Below the pieces are notes generated by a model that did not search any database, was not told the origin of the DNA, and was given only the letters and a program-made list of their open reading frames with translations. From positions 62,001 through 126,000 of the forward strand of contig JFHB01000049.1 in NCBI GenBank assembly GCA_000729835.1: a stretch of DNA of 64,000 nt, written 5' to 3'. Shown here in pieces: positions 11,108-23,230 of the stretch. Positions within the stretch are counted from its first letter, which is position 1; every line of letters begins with the position of its first letter. Source of the DNA: Atkinsonella hypoxylon. Its lineage: Eukaryota > Ascomycota > Sordariomycetes > Hypocreales > Clavicipitaceae. The position numbers and the translations under genes are program-made.

Positions 11108-12560
11108 GTTGGAAGCGGTCCTAGTAGGAAGAAAGGGGTCTTCATGCCAGTATAGATGTTCGGCAGTCTCAAGGTACTCGCCAGAAAAGAAAATTACTTG
11201 ATCAGTTAGAGCCTGATGAAAAGGTGTGTGTTGCTAGATGAACCCTATGGTGGCTTGAATCGTGAGGATCGTAGTTGGGATGCTGCAGTCGCCGCCACGA
11301 CTGCTTGATCTCTATTCGTAGTATCCTCCAGTGTTGCGATAGAACAGCTCAATCTGATGAGCTGTTGAAGAGGTGATATCGATGTATGCAAAGTAACGAG
11401 CTGCTCAAATGTGGCTCTGTCTCTTTTAAATACCAGGTTTCAGATGGGGCAGCAAGTATGTATGAACAAGAAGGTTTGGAAATGCAGAGCGTTTAGAAAG
11501 TCAATTTGGAAGGGTGGTTGGACAAGAAATGCCGCAGGGTCCTGCACGAGGAATTTTTTTCGTCTCGGGGGTGAAAACGAGCTGCTGCGATGTTTTAATA
11601 AGAGGGAGAGATATGGACCTGGTCCATGCCATGGTTTGATATCGCCTTGCCGCCTTGCCTGGTGACACCGACAGACACCCCGATGGCCGACTTGGGCCCA
11701 CAGGGATTCAGGCTGTGAGGCTGGGTACCTAGGCACCGCAGGCTGACTTTTTAATTGAGAACTTAGATCCCGCGACAGGGCCGTGACTGCGTTTCGATCA
11801 AAAAGTCGGCCGTGTAGGTTCATAAGTTCTGGGCGTGCGCAGCTGCAAAGGGGGTGGCCGAGGCGTAAGCATAGCCTCATCGAAATTTTTTTAAAAAAAT
11901 TTTCATTTTTTTCATTTTTTCAACTTGAGACTTTGACACGGCAAAAAAACAGCCGTTAGCGCAGCGAGGCGCGCAATTAGCTCAAACTCGCAGCATTCCG
12001 GCACCCCAGCACGCGGGAGCAATAGAACAGAACCAAAGAAGAGGAAGGGAAAAAATAAAAAATAAAAATAAAAAAAAAGAAGGAGAAGAAAAACTCCTCA
12101 CCACCGATAATGGCTCGGCTTCCATAGGCCCGGTCCAGTCCAGGGGCTCGATCGATATCGACGCTCGCGTTTTTGTTCTTGATGGGTCTCGTCGTGCAAC
12201 TCGGTACCCCAACTTCATTCGCTCCACCAGTCGAGCTGATTATGGTGTGTGTAGTACGAAACCGATAATTTATGGAGTATTGAATATAATGGATCCATCC
12301 ATCGAGGGTGTTCTCGTGTTGGTGACAGAACTTTGTCTCCTTCGTGCGACCCTGGAGCGTCAAGGGCCGTCGGTGCACAATGTACATCATCCTCTGGTGA
12401 TAACAGACCACCATGAACCCGGTGCTTAATCCTGTGGTTGATGATGCCAGAGTTCTGTCGAAGCTATAGCCAATGCAACGAAGCGGAATTGACTCGGGTT
12501 GAACTAGAATTTGATAGGAGGTGCGGCTTATGGCTAAGCGAGTTTTGCAGTCAAGCAAGA
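11108..12560. other. Promoter side of the ATPase gene and gene-free DNA
   Basis: I see no gene here. The first 300-700 bases should hold the promoter and leader of the minus-strand ATPase. An A/T homopolymer cluster sits at 11885-11930 and an A-rich tract at 12048-12092. Open frames such as minus 11880-11440 are low in conserved-looking content. Confidence 0.5.
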
Positions 12561-12576
12561 CAAGGACTTTAACATG

Positions 12577-12640
12577 TCTTTATTTTATTTTATTTTACTT
12601 TACTTTATGTTACTTTATGTTACTCCATTTTATTTTCTAG
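12577..12640. repeat. AT-rich simple repeat (TATTT/TACTT units)
   Basis: About 64 bases of 5-10 base units such as TATTT, TTACTTTA and TGTTACTT in tandem. This looks like a degenerate microsatellite. Confidence 0.7.
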
Positions 12641-13500
12641 GATTACAAAGACACTAGCTCCTAATATTATTCGTTAAGATGCTAAAAGTAGGGTGTAACT
12701 AGCCTGCTACTGTTCTTAAACGTAAATGCTTCCTTTTCACAGCTAGGCCTTCTTGTAGGCGAATCAGATATAAGCATTTTATCTGAAAGTGGAAGTGTGG
12801 CAGAGCATTGAGCCAATCAGAGGCTGTTGTGTTTTGACTTCACGCCCCGCGCTCTACCCGATTGGGTGTCTCGCAGGTGGCACAGCTGTCTCCCGCTGCC
12901 TCGCCGTCAAGTTTGTTTGTTTCTGGACATTCGTGTTGTTTGGTCTAATGCACAACATCGGACCCGTGCTTACTGCGACAAGGACGTTCGTCCGTAGCCC
13001 AAGCGCAGCAATCATAACTCGGTCTGATCATGGATCGATATTCCTGGCAGCCTCCGCAAACATTACACGTGCCATGTAGCTCTTTGTAACTCGAATTCTT
13101 GTCAGCACTTCTGGCGGAGGAAGTACCGATCGATCATCATCCCGTCTGTACGCGAGACAGCCCGACCGTCCCCAAGGAGATAGCAAAGAAGGCTAACTGC
13201 GGAATAAAGGTCTCAACCATTGTGGCTTCCTCACTGCCCACTTCGTTGTCTGTGCTGAGAGTCGGATTAAACTGTCACCTATTGTGTCACCACCAGATCA
13301 TGGCCTAGTTACGGCCGAGTTCCGGAGTAGGTAGGAGTGGAGAAGAGCGATTTGCGACAAATTCCTCATCTTATCTTGCAGGCCCACAGGTCTAGGCTCG
13401 GGGGGAACTTCTGGTTTCTTGCTCCTTGTGCCGACCGGCCGAGTCGTTGGTTGGTCTGGATCTGCTCTGCAGCATGCCAAGCCCCTCCGAGGGCTCGAGG
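12641..13500. other. Gene-free stretch
   Basis: No frame here shows recognisable domains, a signal peptide or a credible intron pattern. I see nothing functional to report. Confidence 0.4.
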
Positions 13501-13573
13501 GTGGAGGATGGACGGTGGACGGTGGACGGTGGATGGTGGATGGTGGACGGGGGTGGACCGGGGGTGGACGGGG
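13501..13573. repeat. GC-rich minisatellite, about 7-bp GGTGGAC/T unit
   Basis: Roughly eight to ten imperfect copies of GGTGGAC or GGTGGAT in tandem, with spacing drifting to GGGGTGGAC at the 3' end. Open frames across it are repeat artefacts (His/Pro or Asp/Gly runs). Confidence 0.85.
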
Positions 13574-13810
13574 AACAGTGGCGCCAGGCAGCTGGTGACA
13601 TGTGCCCACCATGACGAGTGCATAACGGGTTTTTCTAATAAAATCTTCAATAAAGCTATGATTGAGGTCCGTGTGGATGATCACATGCAGGTGCCTGGCC
13701 CTGGTCTTCAGGATTGCTGAAAGCATCTTTCGTACTGCGGGTAATGCCACTTCAGTTCAGATATTTTTAGCTGGATGCAGCGTGAAGCTGTTCTGAGGTT
13801 AGGAATGTGG

Positions 13811-13811
<1 letters not shown>

Positions 13812-13845
<34 letters not shown>
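13812..13845. repeat. (GT)n dinucleotide microsatellite
   Basis: An uninterrupted run of 17 TG dinucleotides. A useful length-polymorphism site, with no coding content. Confidence 0.95.
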
Positions 13846-13848
<3 letters not shown>

Positions 13849-14226
13849 AGGCGTTAGCCAGAAAGCACGTCTTTCTGTTTTAGGTTCATTTTCTCCACCA
13901 CGATTGATGTATCTTCAGATTATCAGACAATTCCCTCCGAACCTGGCTTCTGCCTGCGGAGGGCAGACAGGGGTGCGATAACATCTCAGCACCCGAATCA
14001 GCCTTGGCTCAGCCGCAGGGATGGAATGTTTGATACGAAAAAGAAAAAAAAAAATCTTCTTCTTTTCCCCGCTGTGAAGTTGCGCACACCCAAAAATCAA
14101 AGCCAAACGCATTCACAAGCTTACCCGAGGGAAGGTCTGATGGCGCCATATTGACGTATGGTACCTGCTATTCCGTACTCTTCAGCGTCAACTGGCTAAC
14201 ATCCTACTTTGCCACCACTCTGTGGC

Positions 14227-14702
14227 ATTATTCAACTGTCAAAAGATCCTTGGACATGGATGGAATGGCGTTTCTCACCTTACAACTATAAGCAACATGT
14301 TTCTCCTTCAGTCACACACAAGCTTAATGCAGGTGTTGTTGCCTTTGTCGCGCAGACCGCCTTGTTCGAGTGGCTTTGGGGGCCAGAAGATCTTCCCGTC
14401 AAATGCCCTCATGTGGCTGTTTCAGCCTCGGGAGTTGTCGATCTTCTGGAAGGGCATTTGACCTTGTGAAACCACGTTTTCGCGAGACTTGCACCGCCTG
14501 CAAGTTATCGCTGTACCACTATCTCCTCTACAATGAGGCATTGGTGTATATATGAATGGGTTAATGCCTTCTGATCACAGCCGTTTTTTTTTTTTTTTTT
14601 TTTTTTTTTCAATATTCTCAGATAGTCGGCATCTAGACTGATTAGGAACAAAAGTCATTTTTGTGCCATCCATGTCCAAGGATCTTTTGACAGTTGAATA
14701 AT
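14227..14702. repeat. Perfect 37-bp inverted repeat flanking about 400 bp
   Basis: The 37 bases at 14227-14263, beginning ATTATTCAACTGTCAAAAGA, recur as an exact reverse complement at 14666-14702. The interval between them contains a run of T at about 14584-14609 and no credible gene. The arms are not obviously at the ends of a transposon, since no target-site duplication is visible outside them. An inverted duplication or a decayed short element are both possible. Confidence 0.85.
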
Positions 14703-15702
14703 TCTGGTTCATACCTTGCCCAAGCCAGTGAAACGTATTTCTTCTGGGCATCAATCTCGTTGTGCCATATGGGCAATAATGCTGCCTGAACTCAGTCCGA
14801 CCCATGGATGTAGGGTAGTGGGCAGTGAGGATGTGAAGATGAGGCACAGGCAACAGCGAGTTCCCGAAACCCTCGCTCTTTCCCCTTTCACCAACAAGTA
14901 ATGAAAAGAGCAAGGGAAAGAGTATGGTGCAAAGAAAGTAGGCATAAGAAAGTCTTAGCCATTGGGCCAGAACTTGGATGAGGGGCATGTCGTTATTGCG
15001 CGCTTTCTATTACTTGTGAGACGACTTCATTTGATGCCGAGCTGCATCTCAACTTTAGCTTGATAAAAGTCCCGGCTCTCTGGTGCAAGACTTCTAGTGA
15101 CCTTGTACGACAAATAATTGCGACATATGTGACGTATTGCTTTATAACCAGGATGAGACCAGCACTTCTAACGTAGTGTAATTAGAATTTTATGAGAGAA
15201 AGTACGGAATATCGATAAACTAACCTGTCTGATGGATCAAGCAATCGACCAACGATTCATTAATCAATATAGTCAATTTTAAAATGATGTTCGATATTAG
15301 TAATTATTCGAATAATTAATGTGATATTTAAGGGGATATTGATGCGTTGATTAACATTATAGTTCAGTGTTAGCAGGTGTTTGGAGAAAAAAAGAGTAGA
15401 TCAAGTGGATTTTAGTGGAGAAGATGGCTTAATTCAGCTAGATCTACCGAGAAAATTTGCGTGCCTTGGGACCAAGGACATCTTCACACCTACCTGTCTG
15501 ACGTCAGTCTTTAGTTAGTGGCTGCCTACCTGCGGAGTAGAGACATGAATCGTCAATCGTCATCATCTGCTGCAAAACGTTGACTTGAGGCGCGTCCCAA
15601 ATACCGTCAACTTAATCATCTATTATCCTGACTTCGCATTTCAATCCGCACTGCCCTAGGTTTTTCATCTGGCACAGCTCACACTGGCCATCTTGACAAC
15701 AC
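14703..15702. other. Gene-free, AT-rich upstream DNA
   Basis: Strongly AT-rich between about 15150 and 15400 (runs of TTAATCAATATAG type). The last 150 bases become CT-rich and probably form the promoter and leader of the plus-strand gene that follows. No gene seen. Confidence 0.45.
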
Positions 15703-16992
15703 ATGATACATTATTTCGTCTCCCTCATTCTCTTGAGCTTCGTCATGGCGCACATTACTTCCAACCTGCTGCTACATCGCTTTAGGCTCATGCGACCGGA
15801 TTCTCCGCAGCCCCCAGATCCTCAGCCGTCCGACAAAACTGACGCCGATGATGGACTGTATCGGCCTTCTCCGATCGACATCATCGTCGTCCACATCATG
15901 CTCACGCGATCGCTGAAGTTGCCGCCCGAACTTGTAGATTCAATACTCGATATCGCGGAGTACTGGGCGCATTCTATAAACGTGGTAGACTATGAAGCCG
16001 AGCATCATGATCACTTACGAGTCCTTGGGGGTTTGGCCTCGGAAGACAAATTTCTGGTTAGTTGTTTTATAGTCATTTACATGACGAGTATGTTTGGATC
16101 AGCTGACGCCGGATCTTGCGGCCCTAATAGCTCCGTTCATATCCTCTAGGTTTAACGGGTATCGAAGGACAGGATTCATTGTCCAAAGAGCTAGCATATG
16201 ACACTAAAGAAGCGAAGCCTCTTCCGTTGAGGAACGACTGCGATCCTTCCTATTTCACCAAGTTGGTAAAGTACCCCACACCTCGCCTCGTGAGTCCAGC
16301 CCGAAAGGTTGTCTTCAGATTCAAAAGCCACGATCAAGGTTGGGGTGGCGAAGGAACAAAGAAAGGCACCTATCGCGGGTCTTGGACGTGGTTTGAAGCA
16401 GGGCTCGAGCGATTTGATTCTGAGTCGACCTGTTAGTGATACGTCCATCTCGATGAGGTTTTTTTTTTCAAAGCTGCTGATACAGACGATACCAGGTAAC
16501 CCGCAGTGCCCGATCGATGCTCGACAAGGCGAGGCCGAATCTAAACCACCTGTACTTCCTGTGTGTGGGTTGCGACCTGTGCAACCAAAAATCACCAAGA
16601 AACCAAAAAATAGGGAGAATACCAACTCCGATGACGGAACCGAGATTGATCATGCTGGCTCTGCTACCAGCAGAAGTGACGGCGATGACGACGAATACAC
16701 ATACGTTCATCCTTTGCAAAAACAGCCAGAGTGGGAAATCCAGCGCAACAGAACTGCAACCAGCGATTGGCAAGAGCACGTCGTCACTTGGTCGTATCTG
16801 GACGATGTGAAGCCAGAATCAGATGCGGGACAGGCGCTCGACGACCAGGGGCGAGGAAGAGCAACGGGAGATGGCTCTTTCGTGCGCAATTTACGCATGG
16901 GAGATGTGATTACCATATGGGGTAAAGCCAGGTTTCATGGATGGGTGAACAACGTTGACTATGTGAAAGTCGAGGTGTATTGGGCAGTATAA
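15703..16992 (+). CDS. Conserved fungal protein of unknown function, LPPELVDSILD type
   Basis: Three exons, 15703-16056, 16131-16431 and 16496-16992, give 383 residues if the first ATG is used. The introns are GT-AG (donors GTTAGT and GTTAGT) and join in frame to restore FLLRSYPLGL and ESTCNPQCP. The Met at 15790 (MRPDSPQ) would give a 354-residue protein without the hydrophobic first 25 residues and may be the true start. Visible features: a Pro-rich N-terminus, an amphipathic LPPELVDSILDIAEYW segment resembling the start of an F-box-like helix, a central KSHDQGWGG...YRGSWTWFEAGLERFD block, and a C-terminal RNRTATSDWQEHVVTWSY block ending in VEVYWAV. I recall the central and C-terminal blocks from uncharacterised Sordariomycete proteins. 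I recognise no catalytic motif. Confidence 0.82.
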
Positions 16993-19985
16993 CAGAATCC
17001 TAGGTACATGAATTTGCTTCGAGCTGGTCATCCATTTGACGTAATTGTTGTCAAAACCAGGTTGAAAAAGACGAATGGACTAACGACGTTAAGGCTGAAT
17101 TGGAATAGCCAAGCATCTATTGTAGTCGCAGTTTCTGTTGGTGACTGTCATGACAATACTCATTGCGGGCCGACGAGTTTATGTGAGCCGACGTCTAGGG
17201 AATCTGGTTCATTGGCTTGCTCGTACATGCTCAAGCTCCATCCGCGATCGTAAACTTCCAGTTATTCAGCACGGATGGAATGATCCGCTGTAGCTGAAGC
17301 CATAGAACTGTGCGGTGTCTATCTGGTACCACTTACATTGCTCACTAGATACTAGAACGGCCAAGGAGGACGGTAGCAAATACCGCAGGTGTGATGATGA
17401 CCTCGCTCTTTCATCAGCGTCGGCTGTGTAAATAGCTACCATGGCGGCCCTCGACTCTACTGGTCTAATGCAGCTTCTACCGAGTTAAGAAGTGGCGGAT
17501 CTCATTATTGTAAATGCTTTGATCAAGACGCATCAAACAAGCCAGACTCGCCACAGGAGTTTGCTATCAGTATGACGACATGCAGGTGGATGGCCTGCGA
17601 CAATGAAACAGGATTCTGTGGTGTGTCCCTTCTTCGTCTTACTGTCATGGTCGACACGACTAGCCCTGCCGACGATTCGCGGATTCATGGCTGGACTGCG
17701 TCCACAATATGCAAGGTCTGCTCCCTATGTACTCGGAAATGCTGGTCCTACCCACCTCTTTCTGAACGTGATCCAGATCTACTCTCTCAGCATCCAGGCT
17801 CTCACGGCACCGTTCAAAAATGTTATATACCCTGCATTCACCGGCGCCACGTTGTACGGGATTCTTTCCCTCCCACCGCTGCCATGAAGGACAGCCTCCT
17901 CGTTACACGAAGCAATGCCACGGCAGACGCCCTCACCGTCTGTGACATCATACGAGGGGTCAATGCCCGCCTTTCGGGAGAAGCATGCGTGAGGTTGGCG
18001 AGGCCCATGGGAGTTGAGCCTTTCAAATTGTTATTCATCATGGCCATTGGCTGTTCTTGGTGTTGCACTCGTTGACAGGCCAGTGTCGGACAGAGCCATT
18101 GTGGAGCAATGTCCAATGGAGATGCGGGTAGCCCTCAGGCGTATTGGGATTCTACGAACGGGTCTACTCAAGTTGGAGACGTTGTGGGCGTCTGGGAAGA
18201 GGGGATGGGAGAGTTGTCTTGACGAGCCGTGTCCCGCGTTGGAGCGATGAGGACAGACAAGATGGAGTAATGTGTGAGTCACTTCCAACGAAGCCACGTG
18301 CCTGACGAAGTTGTATGCACATATTTTGGATACCTGAATAAACTTATTTGGCGGATTAATCTCGCCTGTAGCCTCGTAGGCGCAATAGAGCTCTCTGATC
18401 AGGCCAGGGTTTTGTAAACGAGTTTGTCTGCAGCCCACGACTGGTGCAATTCTGCCATGCTCGATATAAGCCCGAGAGTTTACATACCTCAGGAAGATAT
18501 GATTCAAAACTATGGCTCACGGGTTCTGGTTTCAACGCGGCAGAGATGATGCATCAGGAACAGATCTGGATATTCGGTACAAGCGTGCTTAGTGTCGCTT
18601 GCCTTTCAAGTACGCTGCCAGTTCATCACCCTACTATAATGGTGATTCCTATTCTCATCGTTCCTGCCATTTGGCTTCGACCTGATTCTCATTGCATTAA
18701 TGACACTGGGACAGCTGATAAGGGCTAATTTGGTGCAAATCCTAGGAATCAGAGAATTGCTGGACCTGACTCTCTTACCCGGTTGGCTTAACGCATCCGT
18801 TTTCCAGCCGTCCTGCAAATGATTCGGGCTGAAAAGAGCGATTTTAAGAGGACCAGGGGAGCTGCAGGGCACTAGTATACACAGATTTAGCAAGCCTAGA
18901 TTACTTGTATGAAAGCTATAGGGGGATTCTATACGTGGAAGAGGAAGTTGAAGATATAGCTTCCTTCGTGCATACGCCTGAGGTCTAGATGTCCAGGAGG
19001 CCATCTGTAGGATGTTGAGAGAAACTGGCTTTCTTGACAATATCGATCTGTGCTGACTCGCATACGGAATTCGCTATCTGTCGCAATTCCCGGTGCACAG
19101 CAGCTGATTCTGACATGGAGAGCGTTGATATTCTGAGCAGTCGTTTTGCTTCTAGGAGCTGTCTCACCAGGTCCCCTTCTGTTATACGATCCTATCCCCA
19201 TCGCACCTGCTTATACATTTACTGCTATACCTAATATAGAACAATTATGATAGTGCTATATTTTCTTTGTAACTTGTCATCTTGTTGAAACAAGAGGCGA
19301 TGTTTAACGCGAAAATCGAGGCATTGCAGGGAAAAACTATATTCAACAGTCCATTATGTGGCACGTGGATGCGGCAGTGATGGTCATACTGGATATGTAT
19401 AGTATGGTCATTCCACGCCGGAGCCGCAAGTCTCTCGTTGTATGCTGTTAACCCACTAGGCACCTGGAGACACTTTGAAGCGCTTGAGAAAAGAACCTTT
19501 ACAATTTCCAGATCAGATTGTATATAATAGGAAACCAATGTCCTCACTTACGCGGATGGTAGTGTGTCGGGTTTACCAAGAACAGGTGTAGTGCCCAACT
19601 GCAACAAAGGAGAAGAGGAATAAAGGGGAGGTCCGATCACTGTAAAACACTTCTTATCACTTCAAACCCACTTCATTTAACAGTGACCGCCTATAAAGTG
19701 CCCTATATGCCCGAGGTGAAAACGCAACTATACCAGGCAGAGAGAATGAGTACGTCGGATTGCTAGTCCTAACCTGCGTCACCCCTTTCACTCTTTGTGT
19801 CTCACCGGCCCCTGACAACTTAGGTATTACACATTTTATACATATAAATTTAATCTACATTAAACCGAATATAAAGTAAGCATATGCCGCCTATGTGAGA
19901 CTAGAACAGACGGAAGTCTCTGCGCCTACCTTCATCAATATCGCTATCGTCGTCAGACTAGTTTCGCTCCACCAACTACCTTACC
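16993..19985. other. Long gene-free stretch
   Basis: Nearly 3 kb with only short frames, on both strands, that lack domains, signal peptides or plausible splice partners. The longest, plus 17572-18075 and minus 18507-18031, have erratic composition and overlap one another. I do not call a gene. Confidence 0.45.
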
Positions 19986-21049
19986 TCAACCTGATAACAC
20001 TGGCCACGAATCCTCCCATCTCAAAACATTCCACCCGAATCTAGCCTCATTATAGGACACACCGACATTAGTGTCCACTGGGGTGTTGCAAACGTTAGTC
20101 CTAATTCAGAGAAGCGACTTGAAAAGCCCTTGAAGAAAGAGGGTAAGTGGAATGACAAACAGTAGTGATAATAGAGAACATCCCCCAATGCATCGTCAAA
20201 GAAGACGCCCTGACCGCCAGGCGCGTAAATATTGTCATGACTGGCCAGAATGACGGTCCCACCTCCTTCAACACAAGGTCTCCCATCGCGATCAAAATAT
20301 GGCCCATTCGGGCTTGAACTCCGACAAACAGCAACTCGATACACGTCATCGATGGGCGGAGGGGGCTGATACGTGCAGCAAGTTCCGATACTCAGGAAGG
20401 CGTACCAATAATTATTCTTGCGGTAAATAAAAACACCTTCCTCCTTGTGAATATCGTTAGGTCGATAGGCCAGCTGCTGCTCATTCCCAGACTTGAAAAC
20501 GTAATCGCCGTTGATGGCCACCCGCGACTGATAAATGTTTCCCCAGTACGAGCCCCACTGCAGATAGAACTCCCCGTCGCCCGTGCCGTCGACCAAGTTG
20601 GCATCGATGGCGTTGTATGGACCGCCCGGGCTCGACCTCATCACTAGGCCATGATCAGTCCACGATCCGGGGTCCAGGAACGCCGATGTAGCGTATCCAA
20701 TAGCCGAGGTCTGTGATCCAGGTTCGGAAACCGAGTAGAAGCAGTAATATGTCCCTCGAATGAATGAGACATCTGGCGCCCAGAGAACGTCATTTCCCGG
20801 CAGGTTAATAATACTTTTACCTTGAATCACGCTTCCTATTCGATTCCATGGACCGGATAGATCTGGCGCGGACCAGATCCCTATCCGATCGAGCGTCGAG
20901 AAGCGAAAGTAGGTTCCGTCTGTGGGGCGCTTTATCACCGCTGGGTCGTGGGTAAAGCAGTCACCTGTACATACTCTAGGGTGAGGATACTGACCAAGTA
21001 TACACACGGGCAGAAGCAAAAGCTGAATTAAGGACGACTTGAACATCAT
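19986..21049 (-). CDS. Secreted GH43 arabinanase (endo-1,5-alpha-L-arabinosidase type)
   Basis: Two exons, 21049-20161 and 20077-19986, give 326 residues. The intron uses a GTTTGT donor and a CCAG acceptor. Residues 1-19 (MMFKSSLIQLLLLPVCILG) form a signal peptide. The mature protein reads as a five-bladed propeller of glycoside hydrolase family 43: the catalytic base Asp in THDPAVI near 34, NDVLWAPDVS near 86, the pKa-modulating Asp in NAIDANLVDG near 148, and the general acid Glu in HKEEGVFIY near 203. The last exon supplies the ARFGWN...RWEDSWPVL ending common to this group. The expected role is hydrolysis of alpha-1,5-arabinan side chains of pectin outside the cell. Length is normal for a single-domain GH43 with no binding module. 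Confidence 0.93.
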
Positions 21050-21859
21050 GATCAGGTAGAAAACAATGTTTGCGTAAAAGCCCTAGGAGCAATCATTATT
21101 CACATTTTCACGCGCGCAGAATATAAGTACACCTGGCAGGCAGTGCATTTGCTTCCTACGTTTCCACAGAAACAAAAATGATTCAAAGGCCGTTTCCATA
21201 ATGGCAACTGCATGATGTAAGGTTTAGCTTATAGCTGTCAATGTCGATTTCATGGACGTTAGAAAAGGTGGGGCTTGCTTGAGGGATGCAATGATATTAT
21301 TGGTGACATCTTTGGGTGGGGACCTGATGCGCCGGAAACGGGTCCGACACGAGCATTCGGGGTCCAATAGCAGCGCGTGCTCAAGGCCCTGATCTTCCTA
21401 ATTGGGGACATTCCCAGATGTGGACTACTTTGTACCGTCGCGCATTGTTGTGCCTAATTTATAAATTTGGGCGCTACTTTCACGAGGGATCTTGAAACCC
21501 TACGTCCCTGTGGAGATTTCATCTTTCTTGCCGTTTAGCCCATTCGATGCATGTTAGCGGTTCCGGCCATTATGGGCAGGGATTTCCATTACAAATTATG
21601 TGTGGAACCAGATTTATGCAGAACCTAGATCATATGCCCCAATTTATTCTGTTTCCACACATTAATTTCGAAGTCTGGGAGCCATTTGCGACGATTATGC
21701 ATTAATTCAGGTCCAGAAGTAACCGTCTAGTATACTTGGTAGAGTACAAATAGAGAAAAGGAAAACATTCTCTATCAGAAAGTCCTTTGGAACCTCTTTG
21801 CTGCTTCTGTCTCCGCAACCGCAACTTGGCGCCACCCATTGCATTGGCAGCTTGCCACA
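21050..21859. other. Divergent intergenic region between two secreted-protein genes
   Basis: About 800 bases lie between the starts of the GH43 gene (minus) and the small secreted protein gene (plus). Both promoters must lie here. I see AT-rich blocks and no open frame of interest. Confidence 0.5.
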
Positions 21860-22809
21860 ATGAATTTCTCACTTCGATGTCTTGTTGCCGTTGTGGCAAG
21901 CGCAAGCCTGGTTCTGGCTATGGTAAGTAAGCACTCTCATGATCCCGCGTCCAGGACATGTTTTCGTTGTTTGCAAGCCAGTTTCACCGTCAGCTACACT
22001 GATGGTATTAACCAGCGGACAATAAGACGGATTCATTGCCTCTCTCCCGTTTTGGATTCCGAAATTACCTTAGCGGAGTCTCCTTCCGCAGGATTGCAAA
22101 AGGCCGCACTTCATCAAAAACGCTTGCTTACTTGCTGACTATTGGGCAAAAAGGGAACCGGGAACAAAACAGGAGAGATCCGCTCAGACCCATTTATAGA
22201 GCTTAACCGTGATATCAGTGGCAGCGAACTTATGGAAAAGACAGCAGTTTTAAAAAATCGCGCCAGACGCGCTCCAACGTCCTCAGTGCGTTCCACTTTT
22301 GCCACCTTTTTGTTCTCGGGATGTCGAAACTTACTAGTGTGTAGGATTACACATGTGGCTTTGGAGATGACGTTGATTCAATTGGAGTTGGCGAGGGAAT
22401 CAAATACTTGTATACCTTCCCTGATACTCAGTGTAAGGCTCCCCCGGGGCGACCGGGAGCGGGTGGCTGTACTTTGGCAAGCTGCCATGGTGGCGCCGGC
22501 ATATGGCTCTGCAACGATAAGGACTTTGAAGTGCAGATTCCGTACGGAATAATTGCCGAGTATGATTTGACTGCTGCTTTTTCATTGCTGTCCCAAAGTA
22601 CTCAGATTCTGACTGTGAAAACCACGCAGCAACGCAGTTGAGGTCTTAATACAGTGCCAACGGACCACGTATAGCAATGGCGGGTGGAAAACAGCAACCC
22701 ATGGCCAGGTATGTCTTCCGGCAAGCTGATTATTTTTTCATAAGGCTCATGCAAAATACAGATCTTCTCCAAGGATCATAGCTGGAATGTCATACTTAAC
22801 AGATGTTAA
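21860..22809 (+). CDS. Small secreted cysteine-rich protein, effector-like
   Basis: Four exons, 21860-21922, 22345-22559, 22630-22708 and 22762-22809, join in frame to 134 residues. Exon 1 is exactly a signal peptide (MNFSLRCLVAVVASASLVLA plus one Met). The mature chain begins DYTCGFGDD and has seven Cys, including GGCTLASC, IWLCND, IQCQRTTYSNGGW and a C-terminal Cys. The pattern resembles a recurrent group of fungal small secreted proteins with a LCND motif and a GQ.F...WNVI ending; I know no biochemical function for them. Introns 2 and 3 are 70 and 53 nt with good GTATGA and GTATGT donors. Intron 1 is 422 nt, unusually long for this genome, and may hide another exon or an insertion. The gene is divergent from the GH43 gene. 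Confidence 0.75.
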
Positions 22810-23230
22810 AACGGAAGCAAGGGAAATTGAGAAGTTTGCTTCGTAGCACTCGTCCAGTCTTTCCGCCCAACAACTGCATGGTATTCAAATTGAAACGAGT
22901 CTATTAGAGGACTCACGGGTCTTAAAAAAATGTGTGAGCGAATGCTTTTATAGCAATCCGACTTTCCCAGGTATATGTTTTTTTTTTTTTTTTGAGTCCA
23001 CTAGTATGCTGACGGGAGCCGAATTTATCGGCAGCTTAGGCGCAGCGAAAGTGTCGGAATAACCTGCTGTTGGAGTCACTGCCACTGCTGCTAAACCCAG
23101 GCTACAGAACACATTGTCAATTACTGTAGCTAAATAGGCATTTCCGACACCTACAGTGTCGGAATCAACTCAAGCTTAGATATAACTAGAAATGATTGTA
23201 TTTGTTCAGTTTGGATGTTTATATCACGAC
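22810..23230. other. Gene-free stretch with TGTCGGAAT repeats
   Basis: Contains a T run (about 22978-22993), then TGTCGGAAT near 23051, its inverted partner ATTTCCGACA near 23139, and TGTCGGAAT again near 23157. Such TG...CA-ended motifs are typical of fungal LTR retrotransposon ends, but the roughly 100-bp spacing is very short for an LTR. Confidence 0.5.

Noticed and set aside
11440..11880. Minus-strand frame of 146 residues upstream of the ATPase gene
   Set aside because: No recognisable motif or signal, and it lies where the promoter and leader are expected.
13337..13750. Open frames on both strands across 13337-13750 with Pro/His or Gly/Asp repeats
   Set aside because: They are produced by the GGTGGAC minisatellite reading open in several frames and show no conserved sequence.
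17572..18075. Plus-strand 167-residue frame in the 3-kb gene-free region
   Set aside because: Irregular composition, no plausible partner exon and no domain. It overlaps equally poor frames on the other strand.
15703..21049. Possible secondary-metabolite or carbohydrate-use cluster around the GH43 gene
   Set aside because: Neighbours are a protein of unknown function and empty DNA. There is no regulator, transporter or further hydrolase adjacent.
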